From assembly GCA_014190575.1 (NCBI GenBank), contig BJGQ01000037.1, positions 1 to 33,834 of the forward strand: 33,834 nt of DNA, read 5' to 3'. Below the pieces are notes generated by a model. The model saw nothing but the letters and a program-made list of their open reading frames with translations. It had not been told where the DNA came from and searched no databases. Below are positions 8,373 through 17,677 of the stretch, in pieces (positions within the stretch are counted from its first letter, which is position 1; each line of letters begins with the position of its first letter). This stretch comes from Bacteroidota bacterium (GTDB lineage Bacteria > Bacteroidota > Bacteroidia > Chitinophagales > UBA10324). A program made the translations under genes and the position numbers.

Positions 8373-11300
8373 CTACTTACTGATGTTTACGCGGCTGGTA
8401 AAGGTGGTTTTTTCGCCTACCATTACTCGTACCATGTAATTTCCTGAAGTAATGCTGCTTGGCATTCCTACATTCTCAGTTAAGTGTCCGCCACTGATTG
8501 AAGTGATTTGTGTTTGAACTATTTGTCCTAACATGTTCATCACTTCTATCCGTACATCCTGTGTGCTTACATCACCCATTTGAAGGTCAATGTTAAACTC
8601 ACCGGCGTTTGGATTCGGGAACAAGCTTAATGTTCCGTTCTCGGTGGTTATTCCGGTGTTGTTCAGGCTTTCTTCTGTTTGCTGATCTTCTTCGCGGCAA
8701 CCAACACTTAAGGTGGTAACAGATTGTATATCCGATGCCGGTCCGAATGACCCGTTACATGAGTTAGCTCTTACATATACCTGAATCACGGTGCCTGATG
8801 CGAATATGTTTGCCGATTTTACATTGGTCGTACTTGGGTATCCGCTCCATTGTGATGTGCCTGGTTTTACCCATACTGTGTAACCCACCAAGTTTGTTGA
8901 TGGTATTCCACAATCTCCTACATTCCAGGTGGCTGTTAAGCTATGACAGGTTGCGTGACTCAATACTAAGTTCTGTATCTTGTTACAGCCGCCTTTCACT
9001 TGTACCTGAACTACCTGGGTCATTATTGAATATGGAATTCCGTATGATGGTCCACAGGTCGATACTGCATATACTTCCCATACTTGTGGTAATGGTGTAT
9101 TCAATACAGTAAAGTTCATTGATGTTCCGGTTACATTGTAGGTAATTGGTGCCGATACGGTTGGTAACACTCTGCGGAAGGTTACACGGTAGGTGTTAGA
9201 TGTGTTACCACCTAATGCTACTGTGATGCGGTTCGGACAGGTTGATGTTACTTCGTTCGTTGTGAATGGTGTTGGTGTTGGGCATGTGCTGGTTCCAGGT
9301 AATAAGTATTGTACTACTGCTGGTCCTGCTTGTCCGTATTGTCCTACTGATGGACAGTTACATGCCTGTAAGTAAACTGATACTGCTGCTCCGGGGTAAG
9401 TGGTTGATGTAATAGTGTAAGTACTTCCGCCTGCTAAACATGCACTTGGTGGTCCGTAACTATTAGAGATCTGCAACAATTTGTAGTACACTACATAGGA
9501 TGTAGCTCCTGCAGGTATGTTCACGATTGCTGATGTAGCTGTGATGGTACCAAAAGTTGGTGCCGGTGGTGCCGCACACAATGTTTTAGCAGTAGCTGTT
9601 CCTACGCTTACACCTGCACATGCTGCCGGGTTAGTTAAGGTAACGGTTACTGACAAGTTTGTGTTTGGTGTTAATCCGATTAAGGTTACAGGTGGAGTTG
9701 CATTGGCTGTACTTCCTGATCCTGCGCCTGTCCATGATATACTGTAGCTTCCGCCGCCTGCTGGTGTCCAGTTTACAACTGCTGATGTTGCAGTTAAAGT
9801 TGCTGCCGGAATAGTTACCAAAGGAGTAGATGCAATATCAACGATTGCTGTGTTGGATGAAATATCATAGCAAATTGCTGATTTTGACAGTAAGCGATAG
9901 TACTTTTTGGTTGTTCCGTTTGCACCTGTAGTGGTATAACTTAAACCGCTTGTTGCTCCCGAAATATCAGCCCATGTAATGTTATCACTTGAAATCTGCC
10001 ACTGGTAGGCTCCTGCTGCTCCGGTTACTGTTAACAATTTAACACCACCTGAACAAATGATTGAACTGGTTGGAGTTACTGTTCCTGCTAATGGAGTAGT
10101 TGCTACCGGTACCACATTGTATGAGGTACAACCACTTGCTAAAGTACCTGTTACTGTAAAGAACACATTACTTGGTGTTGATGTAGATACAGTTACAGTA
10201 GCTGCTGTTCCATTTGTAGGATTCATTACAACACCGTTAACACCATTGGTTGGGTTCCACTGCCAGCCGGTTACTACACCGGGGCCTGTGCCGTTCAACA
10301 CTGCTGTTTGTCCGGTACATACTGCTGCTGCAGGGTTAACATCCAGGAATGGATTCTCATCAATGTACAAAGTGTACTCTTCAATCTCTCCCCAGGTACG
10401 GGCACCGGTGATGGCACCAAAACAAGGATCAACATTCGGTGTGCCTGCAAAAGTATTCATCACGCGCATAACGGCCGGGCCGACATACGATGTTCCGCAT
10501 GGAATGGTGATGATTCCTGCAGGATGTAAACCGGTAGATCCAGCATCAGAATAAACTGATTCAGCTGCTGTTAATATTCCGTCGCCATCCATGTCAATCC
10601 AAACACGAACTCCTTCTGTATAGAGAGTAGAAACTCCTACCTGGAATGCGTATGGTACTTGTCTTGATACATGGTATGGTCCGTTTGCAAGGTAATTCTG
10701 GTAACCATCCAATGTAGCATCGTGTGTAGCAGGCCAAACTCCCTGGTTATTATCCAGAATGGTTGTAACGAACCCTGCTGTACCTAAACGAACACGGGCG
10801 ATATCATCGTTATCGTTCGTATTGTTAATACATGATTGTGCACAATTTAATTTAACAAAATCAGAATTTGAGTACGCTACAGGGCAACCGCCGTTCTGGT
10901 ACTTACCACGAACATACACATAACCTGTTGGAACTGCAGGATTAACATTCGCAATGAAGGTTCCCAAATAGTTAGCTAAGGTATTATTCGGTGGCAAGAA
11001 ATCATAAGGTGCTGTCCAGTCAATTTCGTAACCGGTTAAAGTACCGGTTGCTGCAGTATTGTCCATGTTAATGTCAATGAAATCATTGGCAACAGTTAAC
11101 TGCGGAGTAATACCGGCAAGGAAACCGGCCTGTGTTGCACCGATACAAGCATTTGCTATGATGTTCATTGCATAGTCTTCAGACTCGCCCTGAACATAGT
11201 TAGGTGCGGTTCCCAAACATGGGTCGAGCACTGTAGATACATTACTGATACGAACACGCATGCGCGTGGTTCCGATTGTAGCTGCAACCGGTACATTCAC

Positions 11301-14291
11301 AAAGTGATAGGTGAAGGCTCCTGCGGAGTTCGTTACAATACTTGTTTGTGCTTCACCAGCATCTACAAAGTCTCCATCGGAGTTAAAGTCAAACCATACA
11401 GTTACTGTTTTAGTTACAGCGGCTGTTCCGGTTTTTACAACTACCCAGTATGGTGCACCGGCCATCATAACACCGGCTGCTACTGTTGATGTGAAATCAC
11501 TATAATATGGCGATACCGCATTTGCACCTGATTGGTGGGCGATACCTCCGTTTTCAACCGACACACTATCAATAAATACACCTGATGATGTACCTACTGT
11601 ATGTGATGGCGCGCAATAACAAAGTACTGCTGATAATGACAGGCAAGTTGAATACGCTGAATCACCATAAGGCAGGTTAGACAAAGTACATTTCATTTTA
11701 CGACGGAAAACAGTTGTTGCTGCTCCCGGGAAAATGTAGGTTTGACTTGGTGATGTTCCAAGGTTGGTCCAAGGACCGGCACATGAAGCAGCTTTTTCCC
11801 ACCGGTAAGTCATACCTCCCAATCCGGTGGTTGCACCTGAAACTGAAAGTGTGATAGGCAATCCTGAACATGGTGTTGGATCTGATGTGTTGGTGGTTCC
11901 TGGTGTAGGAACTCCGGCACAATCAGGCAATGTATTAATGGTTACCTGGTAATCTTCAGTTTCACCGTAAGTGTAAGTAGCGCATGAGCTCATGTTTGTG
12001 GTGAAATAAGAACAACGGAATCGAACGCGAGTAACAAAGGTAGCAGGCATGCCCGGGAAGGTAACATTGGTAGGGCAGGTAAATGCTGCTGTACCTGTTG
12101 CTCCTCCATTTATTAACCATGTTCCCCCAGGATAGGCCTGATCACTTAAACATTCACTGGCATTGAAAATACCATCCTGATCAAAATCAACCCATACACG
12201 GAAGTTTTCCGCATAGATCGGATTGTTGTTCAAAGTAATGTTGTAAGCTGATCCCTTATCTAAAGTGGTAATTGAACCAGGAGTGTAGTAGTACCAAGGC
12301 TGCACATTCGGTGGGTTTGCCCCTGTAACAGGACCGGTGTAACCGGCGAAGTCAACGATTTGATTTAAGTAGTCACCACCACCGTTCACATTACCTGTGC
12401 TGTATGATGGAGTGCAATAACAGTTACCAGGAATATCTCCTGCTACCGTTACGGCTGCTGAGTTGGTTGTTTGTGAACTGAAACCGCAAACAACGCGTAA
12501 ACGGAAATCACATGTACTGCTGTATGGCAAACCGAATACTGTAGTAATTATGTTATTGGGAGTTGCAGCGATAACTCCACTATTCACACCAATGTTTGTC
12601 CATCCTAATGAATTGTAATTTTCTTCCCACTGGTAAGTAACGGTAGTACCATTGGTTGGTGCTGTAGTTGTTCCCAATGTAAAGTAGTTCAAATAGCAAA
12701 CAGGTGTTGCACTTGTTGTTGCAGTTGTTCCTGCTGATGGTACTCCTAAGCAGCTTGTTGTTGCAATGATTTGTGCAGCATAATCTTCAGTTTCTCCCCA
12801 AGTGAAGTTAGTACAAGCAGAAAGAGCAGGGTATGATGCTGGTGTGCTTTCAATACATCTAACACGCAAACGGGTAAATCCAGGGGTGGCAGTTAAAGGT
12901 ACAATGAATGATCCGGTTTCAATATGAGGTCCAACTGTATTTGCTAAAGGTTGGTAAACCTGTTCGCCTGGATCGTTAAAGTCACCATCAATGTTGTAAT
13001 CAATGTACATCTGCATGAAGTTACCGAAGTTTCCGCCGCAGGTGATTGAAGTTAACGAGAAAGTAGCTGTAGTTGTTTGTTCCAACTGAACAGCTGCAAG
13101 GTTAGTGTAGTTTGAATACAAAAATGCAACAGAGTTAGGCGAAGTACCTAAACCTCCAGCACCGCAAATAGATGTGTTATTAAGTGTGGTATTGTTTGCA
13201 ATGGTTACATTTCCAAGGTCTTCATCCGCTGTTGAAGTAGCAGCTCCGGCACCTACTGTTGGCGCCTGAAGGCCTCCGCAATAACAGTTAGCCGATACAT
13301 TCATGTTTACTGTAACAGTATTTGAAATACTGCTTAAGCCCGACGCATTACAAATGGTGTAAAGACGGTAGCAGCACTGAGCAGCTTGTGTAAATGAGCC
13401 TGATGCAGGTGTTGTTTGACCGGCAACATTGCCCCATGTGCCTAAGCAGCCCGGGTCTGATTGCCATTGGTAAACTATGTTACTAACACCAGATGTATAA
13501 CCGGTTGCAGTGATTGTAAATGCGGCTGCAGGACATGCTGCTGCAGGACCAGTGGCTACAGGAGTATTTGGTGTTCCTGAGCATGGCGTTGGTGGTGTCC
13601 AGGTAAATGTTTGACCCAGAGCCGGCTTAATGGCTGCACTGATTGAACAGGTAGCAGTATTTACTGCACCTGCTGTTGTTGCTGCCCAGTTTGTAGTGGT
13701 TGTACGGATATTAAAATCAGTAGCCAAAGTTCCACGCAAACCAGCACGGCGGGTACTGGTGATGGAAGGGGTGAATGTTCCATAAACTATTTGAACAACA
13801 TTTGTTGTTTCAAATAATTGTAATTGGAAATTGTATTCATTCAATCCACCGGAGAAGGTTCCCCAGTTTTTATATTGAACTGTAAAAATACGGCTACCAA
13901 CAGCACCTGTGGTTTGGTATTCAATATCATGACCAACAGCATTACCATAAAGATCGGCATTCAATAACGCAATGTTATTGGCTGGTCCTGAAGATATAGA
14001 GGTATAAGAAATGGTTGAAACCGCTCCCATTCTAACATACCCATTGGCGCTACAACCCACTTGAGTATAAGCAACACCATTGTAAGTAAATGTAAAACCA
14101 ATTGGTATCAACGCAAAGTTGTTATCATCAGCTGCACCAGTTGAACCGGCTACTACTGTTCCAACAATAGGCGTGTATGTACCGGCAGAAGAAGCAAAAC
14201 CATAAGCACTCACCTGAGCGCTCGATCTTGTTGTTGCGAATACCGTGAGCATCAGCAGCACGGCTAAGCATTTTGTGTATATTCTATTCAT
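8373..14291 (-). CDS. Giant secreted GEVED/Ig-like modular protein with T9SS type A sorting domain
   Basis: This 1972-residue secreted protein has a Sec signal peptide (about residues 1-25, cut before QVSAYG). An N-terminal beta-rich domain spans about 27-235. Then Ig-like units (starting C-x-G-x-P, e.g. CLGVPSAGTT) alternate with GEVED modules. Four GEVED units end near residues 503, 780, 1038 and 1302 at WGETEDY, YGETEDY, GESEDY and WGEIEEY. Each carries a D-x-[DN]-x-D-G calcium-loop-like motif (YNIDGDFND, FDQDGIFN, FNSDGDFVD, MDGDGIL). Several modules open with a CYC motif. Ig- and fibronectin III-like repeats fill about 1308-1870. A T9SS type A domain (SLFPNPNAGEF to the C-terminal SRVNISK) ends the protein. 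It is probably anchored on or released from the surface; adhesion is a guess. It is the second gene of an operon. Confidence 0.93.
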   Translation of the reverse strand: MNRIYTKCLAVLLMLTVFATTRSSAQVSAYGFASSAGTYTPIVGTVVAGSTGAADDNNFALIPIGFTFTYNGVAYTQVGCSANGYVRMGAVSTISYTSISSGPANNIALLNADLYGNAVGHDIEYQTTGAVGSRIFTVQYKNWGTFSGGLNEYNFQLQLFETTNVVQIVYGTFTPSITSTRRAGLRGTLATDFNIRTTTTNWAATTAGAVNTATCSISAAIKPALGQTFTWTPPTPCSGTPNTPVATGPAAACPAAAFTITATGYTSGVSNIVYQWQSDPGCLGTWGNVAGQTTPASGSFTQAAQCCYRLYTICNASGLSSISNTVTVNMNVSANCYCGGLQAPTVGAGAATSTADEDLGNVTIANNTTLNNTSICGAGGLGTSPNSVAFLYSNYTNLAAVQLEQTTTATFSLTSITCGGNFGNFMQMYIDYNIDGDFNDPGEQVYQPLANTVGPHIETGSFIVPLTATPGFTRLRVRCIESTPASYPALSACTNFTWGETEDYAAQIIATTSCLGVPSAGTTATTSATPVCYLNYFTLGTTTAPTNGTTVTYQWEENYNSLGWTNIGVNSGVIAATPNNIITTVFGLPYSSTCDFRLRVVCGFSSQTTNSAAVTVAGDIPGNCYCTPSYSTGNVNGGGDYLNQIVDFAGYTGPVTGANPPNVQPWYYYTPGSITTLDKGSAYNITLNNNPIYAENFRVWVDFDQDGIFNASECLSDQAYPGGTWLINGGATGTAAFTCPTNVTFPGMPATFVTRVRFRCSYFTTNMSSCATYTYGETEDYQVTINTLPDCAGVPTPGTTNTSDPTPCSGLPITLSVSGATTGLGGMTYRWEKAASCAGPWTNLGTSPSQTYIFPGAATTVFRRKMKCTLSNLPYGDSAYSTCLSLSAVLCYCAPSHTVGTSSGVFIDSVSVENGGIAHQSGANAVSPYYSDFTSTVAAGVMMAGAPYWVVVKTGTAAVTKTVTVWFDFNSDGDFVDAGEAQTSIVTNSAGAFTYHFVNVPVAATIGTTRMRVRISNVSTVLDPCLGTAPNYVQGESEDYAMNIIANACIGATQAGFLAGITPQLTVANDFIDINMDNTAATGTLTGYEIDWTAPYDFLPPNNTLANYLGTFIANVNPAVPTGYVYVRGKYQNGGCPVAYSNSDFVKLNCAQSCINNTNDNDDIARVRLGTAGFVTTILDNNQGVWPATHDATLDGYQNYLANGPYHVSRQVPYAFQVGVSTLYTEGVRVWIDMDGDGILTAAESVYSDAGSTGLHPAGIITIPCGTSYVGPAVMRVMNTFAGTPNVDPCFGAITGARTWGEIEEYTLYIDENPFLDVNPAAAVCTGQTAVLNGTGPGVVTGWQWNPTNGVNGVVMNPTNGTAATVTVSTSTPSNVFFTVTGTLASGCTSYNVVPVATTPLAGTVTPTSSIICSGGVKLLTVTGAAGAYQWQISSDNITWADISGATSGLSYTTTGANGTTKKYYRLLSKSAICYDISSNTAIVDIASTPLVTIPAATLTATSAVVNWTPAGGGSYSISWTGAGSGSTANATPPVTLIGLTPNTNLSVTVTLTNPAACAGVSVGTATAKTLCAAPPAPTFGTITATSAIVNIPAGATSYVVYYKLLQISNSYGPPSACLAGGSTYTITSTTYPGAAVSVYLQACNCPSVGQYGQAGPAVVQYLLPGTSTCPTPTPFTTNEVTSTCPNRITVALGGNTSNTYRVTFRRVLPTVSAPITYNVTGTSMNFTVLNTPLPQVWEVYAVSTCGPSYGIPYSIMTQVVQVQVKGGCNKIQNLVLSHATCHSLTATWNVGDCGIPSTNLVGYTVWVKPGTSQWSGYPSTTNVKSANIFASGTVIQVYVRANSCNGSFGPASDIQSVTTLSVGCREEDQQTEESLNNTGITTENGTLSLFPNPNAGEFNIDLQMGDVSTQDVRIEVMNMLGQIVQTQITSISGGHLTENVGMPSSITSGNYMVRVMVGEKTTFTSRVNISK

Positions 14292-14302
14292 GATGGTTTG
14301 GT

Positions 14303-14791
14303 TTATTTGTTATCCAACGATTGGCGGATTGCCTTTTGTTGAGCGTTATAATAATTGGTTTTATACGCTGCTTCGTAATTACCTTCATTTGCATAAGCGA
14401 GTTCATCGGCGGTCATGAATTTTTCAAAAACCGGATTTACTTTCATCCACTTAACATAGTTGGTAATGTACTGGTCCATGTCGGTTCCTATTTCAACCGA
14501 AGTATTAATTACCGGTTTAATAACAACACTTACAACTGATTCTTGTCCCGGTACGATGGTCGTAACCGTTACATTTCCATTTTCATCAACCACTGACTGG
14601 CCGCTTTCAGTTTTGAAAGCACCGCCATTGCCACCGGCTGGTGTTTGCATGAATTGGTACTTGGTACCATCTGTTGTCTGCGTCTGTTTGTTCGTGTTTT
14701 CTGATGATTGAGCAGATACCTGATTGCTCATAGAAAAGCTCAACAACAGAATAACTAAAACAGCAGCAGCTTTAAAAAACTTTTGTTTCAT
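14303..14791 (-). CDS. Small secreted protein of unknown function upstream of the giant T9SS protein
   Basis: This 162-residue protein has a clear signal peptide (MKQKFFKAAAVLVILLLSFS, cut after SAQ-like VSAQ near residue 28). The mature part starts with a Gln/Thr/Asn-rich low-complexity stretch. It then has a beta-like segment with VVDENGNVTVTTIV, and ends in a charged helical tail. It has no lipobox, no cysteine in the mature part and no T9SS sorting domain, so it should be periplasmic unless another route is used. I recognise no family. It ends 11 bp before the giant protein start codon, so it is probably the first gene of that operon and may be an accessory or chaperone-like partner; this is inference from position only. 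Confidence 0.85.
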   Translation of the reverse strand: MKQKFFKAAAVLVILLLSFSMSNQVSAQSSENTNKQTQTTDGTKYQFMQTPAGGNGGAFKTESGQSVVDENGNVTVTTIVPGQESVVSVVIKPVINTSVEIGTDMDQYITNYVKWMKVNPVFEKFMTADELAYANEGNYEAAYKTNYYNAQQKAIRQSLDNK

Positions 14792-15026
14792 AAGCTTTGT
14801 TTTTGTTTTGAAATTTGGTTTGATTGGTTTTAAAAAAAATGAATTAGTGAGAAGGACAATTAAATAACCAATAGAATTGATTGGTTAAATTTTTCGTGGT
14901 AGAGGTAACTGTTGTCCCGGCAGTTGACCCTTAGTTATTGCTTTGTAAATGGTTTTTTCATAGGCGTTTTTTTATTTGCGGATTTAAAAAAACCAATATA
15001 AAACCTGTTCTAAAAGAAATATTTGG

Positions 15027-15057
15027 CAAGCGGTAATGTTATTTGACGAGTGGAAAT
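15027..15057 (-). promoter_or_regulatory. Candidate LytTR operator copy A, upstream of the giant-protein operon
   Basis: The 31-bp segment begins CAAGCGGTA and ends GGAAAT. It matches the segment at 17678-17708 over most of its length: nine identical bases at the left, a shared TTATT core, a shared CGA-x-T and a shared GAAAT end, allowing small gaps. It lies 236 bp upstream of the start of the small secreted protein gene, in the same orientation relative to that gene as copy B is to the LytTR gene. Binding by a LytTR protein is inference. Confidence 0.45.
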
Positions 15058-15162
15058 ACTTCACTCATTTTTTTTACAGCTCAGGCAACGATACAGTTTT
15101 TCATTGGGAAAACAAAAATTTACACTGCGAAAAACAATTTTACATTTTAATTCAAGATACTC

Positions 15163-15201
15163 TCGAACAAAAAAAACAGCAGTAAATTATTCTGCTTTTT
15201 T
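15163..15201 (-). terminator. Small terminator-like stem downstream of a gene remnant
   Basis: AGCAG at 15178-15182 pairs with CTGCT at 15192-15196, flanked by an A-rich run on the left and TTTTTT on the right. It could work on either strand. On the minus strand it follows the stop codon of the decayed frame ending at 15237, as expected for the terminator of a lost gene. Confidence 0.45.
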
Positions 15202-15236
15202 GCGAACAACCAATTACATCAAGTGCTAAAAACTAA

Positions 15237-15430
15237 TTACCGTGGCACACACTCCGCTACATTACCTAGAATGCTTTCACCTGCTGTGCTAACTATAGTG
15301 ATGCGAATGGGTTCTTGAATCCTGTCACCAACCCTGCAAAAAATATATTTACGCTTACCAGAGAATACGATGAGGTGTAAGAAACATCAGAGCCGGCAAC
15401 CGCTGTCATGTAAACATTGTAAAAAATCAG
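15237..15430 (-). pseudogene. Possible decayed remnant of a minus-strand gene
   Basis: In this AT-rich spacer one G+C-richer stretch reads like protein on the minus strand in two overlapping frames. One frame gives TAVAGSDVSYTSSYS and continues to a stop at 15293. Another gives KYIFCRVGDRIQEPIR and RITIVSTAGESILGNVAE and stops with TAA at 15237. A single frameshift around 15335-15375 would join the two. There is no usable start codon. A terminator-like stem lies just downstream. I recognise no family; it may be the C-terminal end of a secreted or surface protein. Chance open frames remain possible. Confidence 0.4.
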
Positions 15431-15655
15431 ATGGACAAAATAAAGCAATAAGAAAAAATATGACTGCGAATATTGCCTAACAATTCAAGCGGCTATTCTG
15501 AAAAAATTAAACCACATAATCGGGCACATTTTTTTTCTATAAAAACCGTTTGTCAAAAAAATAAACCTTTACAAACTATTTTAAATTTATTTATACCATC
15601 AACGGTGCATTTTAAACCTTCTATTAATGCTTAACCTCCTGATAAAAAAAATAAT

Positions 15656-17110
15656 TTGACTCAGAAAAATTCTTCTTCAACCTACTTTCCAAATGTAAAA
15701 ATCGGCATTGCATTGAGCCTGATTTTTATTGCGCTCACTGTTATATCCATTCTGTTATTTGAAACTATAACCGGTACAAAAAAATACAACACCAAAATAA
15801 AATACATTCTTGAAAAAAAACTGGCGATTCAGGAAATAAAAACCGGATCCATTGAATTGGAAACTGATTCACGCGGTTTTGCCATTACAGGCGATGAACA
15901 TTTACTTGCGCATTACAATACTTTAATCAGTATAATTAATAATGATTTTACTTACCTGAAAACAGGGAAAGCAAATAACGACAGCATAAGCGATAAATTA
16001 AAAGAACTTGAAAACCTGTTTCAAAAAAAAACAGTGCAAACAGCAAAAACAATTGAACTGCGCCGTTCAAAAGGTTTGGATGCAGACCTGATGAGTATTT
16101 CAACCGACGAAGAAAAAAAGATTGCAGAAAAAATTGTATTCGTTATTGACAAAATTATGGAGTACCAGAATAATTTATTAAAAAACACAAAAAACAAACA
16201 GCAAAAATTATTAAATCAATATCAAACAATACTGGTTATTTTTATTATCATACTTATAATTTCTATCGTTTCAGTCTATTTTATACTCCGTATTAATTTT
16301 AAGAGGCTCCGGGACATGAATGATGAATTATTTAATTCAACTCTTTTCCTGACTTCAGTTTTAGATAATATACCAAACATGGTTTTTATAAAAGATGCAA
16401 AAGAACTGCGCTTTGTAAGACTTAATAAAGCAGGTGAAAAACTATTGGGCTATTCGAGCGATGCGATGATTGGAAAAAATGATTATGATTTTTTTCCGAA
16501 AGCACAAGCCGATTTCTTTATTACGAAAGACCTTGAAGTGTTGAGTTCAAAAGAAGCGATTGACATTAAAGAAGAACAGATTGAAACAGTAACTGGCAAA
16601 CGCTGGCTTCATACAAAAAAAATTAGCCTTACAGACGAACAAGGAAGGCCAGCCTACCTGCTCGGCATTTCGGAAGACATTACCGAACAAAAAATACACG
16701 AGGAAAAAGAAAAACAACGAGGGATAGAAATTTATGAACTGTTTAACAATGCACCCTGTGGTTATATCACCACAAACAAAGCAGGAATTATCACAGAGAT
16801 TAATAACACTTTATTAAAGTGGTTAGGCTACTCACGCCACGAAGTAGTTAACAGTTTGTTGGGCAGTCAAATAATTACAGATGATAGTTATGAAATATTC
16901 TCCTATTATTTCATCGGCTTCAGAACAGGCGAATTAAAATCAATACGCGATTTCGAAATGAGATTTAAACGAAAAGATGGCAGTTCTTTTCCCGTACAAA
17001 TCAGCGGACAGCCTGAATTTGATAAAGATGGAAATTATTTCAGAACAAAATTAACCGTGGTAGATATAACAGAACAGAAAAAAGATAAAATGAACATAAT
17101 AAAAAACTAA
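15656..17110 (+). CDS. CHASE3-PAS-PAS membrane sensor protein lacking an output domain
   Basis: The 484-residue protein begins with a TTG, the only start between an in-frame upstream stop and the first membrane helix. Helix 1 is at about residues 15-36. An extracytoplasmic helical CHASE3-like region follows at about 37-180, with the typical TDSRGFAITGDEHLLAHY. Helix 2 is at about 190-212. Two PAS domains with PAC tails follow: about 232-345 (ending GISEDITEQK) and about 360-478 (ending VVDITEQK). The protein then stops. Sensor kinases of this layout normally continue into HisKA and HATPase domains, which are absent here. It faces two LytTR genes. It could sense a ligand and signal by protein contact, or be a truncated kinase. 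Confidence 0.88.
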   Translation: MTQKNSSSTYFPNVKIGIALSLIFIALTVISILLFETITGTKKYNTKIKYILEKKLAIQEIKTGSIELETDSRGFAITGDEHLLAHYNTLISIINNDFTYLKTGKANNDSISDKLKELENLFQKKTVQTAKTIELRRSKGLDADLMSISTDEEKKIAEKIVFVIDKIMEYQNNLLKNTKNKQQKLLNQYQTILVIFIIILIISIVSVYFILRINFKRLRDMNDELFNSTLFLTSVLDNIPNMVFIKDAKELRFVRLNKAGEKLLGYSSDAMIGKNDYDFFPKAQADFFITKDLEVLSSKEAIDIKEEQIETVTGKRWLHTKKISLTDEQGRPAYLLGISEDITEQKIHEEKEKQRGIEIYELFNNAPCGYITTNKAGIITEINNTLLKWLGYSRHEVVNSLLGSQIITDDSYEIFSYYFIGFRTGELKSIRDFEMRFKRKDGSSFPVQISGQPEFDKDGNYFRTKLTVVDITEQKKDKMNIIKN

Positions 17111-17143
17111 AAGAAAGTGACTTCAGGAATAATATTTCAATAA

Positions 17144-17593
17144 TTATTTATCCAGCAGATGATGCAGTTTGGATTTGACTTCTGCCATATTTCTTCGTGA
17201 AAATTCCAGTACAACATTACCTTTCATTAGCAGTTTGCGCTCATGCAGATTAATTATTTTTTCAACCTGAAAAATATTAATAAGCTGTGAACGATGCGCA
17301 CGCATAAACATATTTTTATCCATTTGCTTCTGATGATAGTTCAGGTTTCGTGAACTCACAATCTGTCGGCCGTTTTCTAAATGAAAAATACTGTATGCTT
17401 TCTGCGCTTCTACCCGCACCACCTGATTTTCCGGAATAATAACTTCGCCCGTTTTAAAAGTACGAAGCATAATTGTTTTGTTGCCTCTTAGTTCATCGCG
17501 TAACTCCTTTAAAACTTCTACATCAATATCTGATGAATTCAACACATACTCTGTAATTTTATTTTTAATGACATCCGTTTTCATAAAAAACAT
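17144..17593 (-). CDS. LytTR-domain DNA-binding regulator without receiver domain (1)
   Basis: The 149-residue protein has an N-terminal extension of about 40 residues, predicted helical, and a C-terminal LytTR domain at about 42-147. The domain shows the typical core with QKAYSIFHLENGRQIV, MFMRAHRSQLINI and the final basic strand. There is no response-regulator receiver domain with phospho-acceptor Asp, so control must come from another input such as ligand, partner or expression level. The start is ATG at 17593; ATG three codons later is an alternative. The gene converges with the PAS sensor, whose stop codon lies 33 bp away, and is preceded by a motif also found upstream of the giant secreted protein operon. 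Confidence 0.9.
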   Translation of the reverse strand: MFFMKTDVIKNKITEYVLNSSDIDVEVLKELRDELRGNKTIMLRTFKTGEVIIPENQVVRVEAQKAYSIFHLENGRQIVSSRNLNYHQKQMDKNMFMRAHRSQLINIFQVEKIINLHERKLLMKGNVVLEFSRRNMAEVKSKLHHLLDK

Positions 17594-17677
17594 TTAATTC
17601 CAATGCGATATTATGCTATTTTCTCCATACAAAAATGACAAATGCCACAAACAACCTTTGTTATCAACAAAACTTTA

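Larger units (their letters stand above)
14792..15655. other. 864-bp spacer between divergent giant-protein operon and PAS sensor
   Basis: This long AT-rich region lies between divergent genes and holds the promoters of both. It contains a short hairpin ACCAAT/ATTGGT at 14867-14885, a motif shared with the LytTR spacer at 15027-15057, a small terminator-like stem at 15178-15201, and a more G+C-rich stretch at 15237-15430 that reads like a decayed gene. From 15431 to 15655 I see only AT-rich DNA. No intact gene is present. Confidence 0.7.

Noticed and set aside
10057-10554. 165-residue plus-strand open frame opposite the giant gene
   Set aside because: It is a mirror of the Thr/Val/Gly-rich coding strand of the 1972-residue gene; it has no start context or own domain.
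8373-14291. CRISPR-like or tandem DNA repeats in the giant gene
   Set aside because: The repeats are diverged protein modules of 250-300 residues; there are no short identical repeats with spacers.
14792-15026. Bacteroidota-type promoter (TTTG ... TAnnTTTG) upstream of the giant-protein operon
   Set aside because: I searched by eye for the -7 and -33 elements at suitable spacing and found no convincing match.
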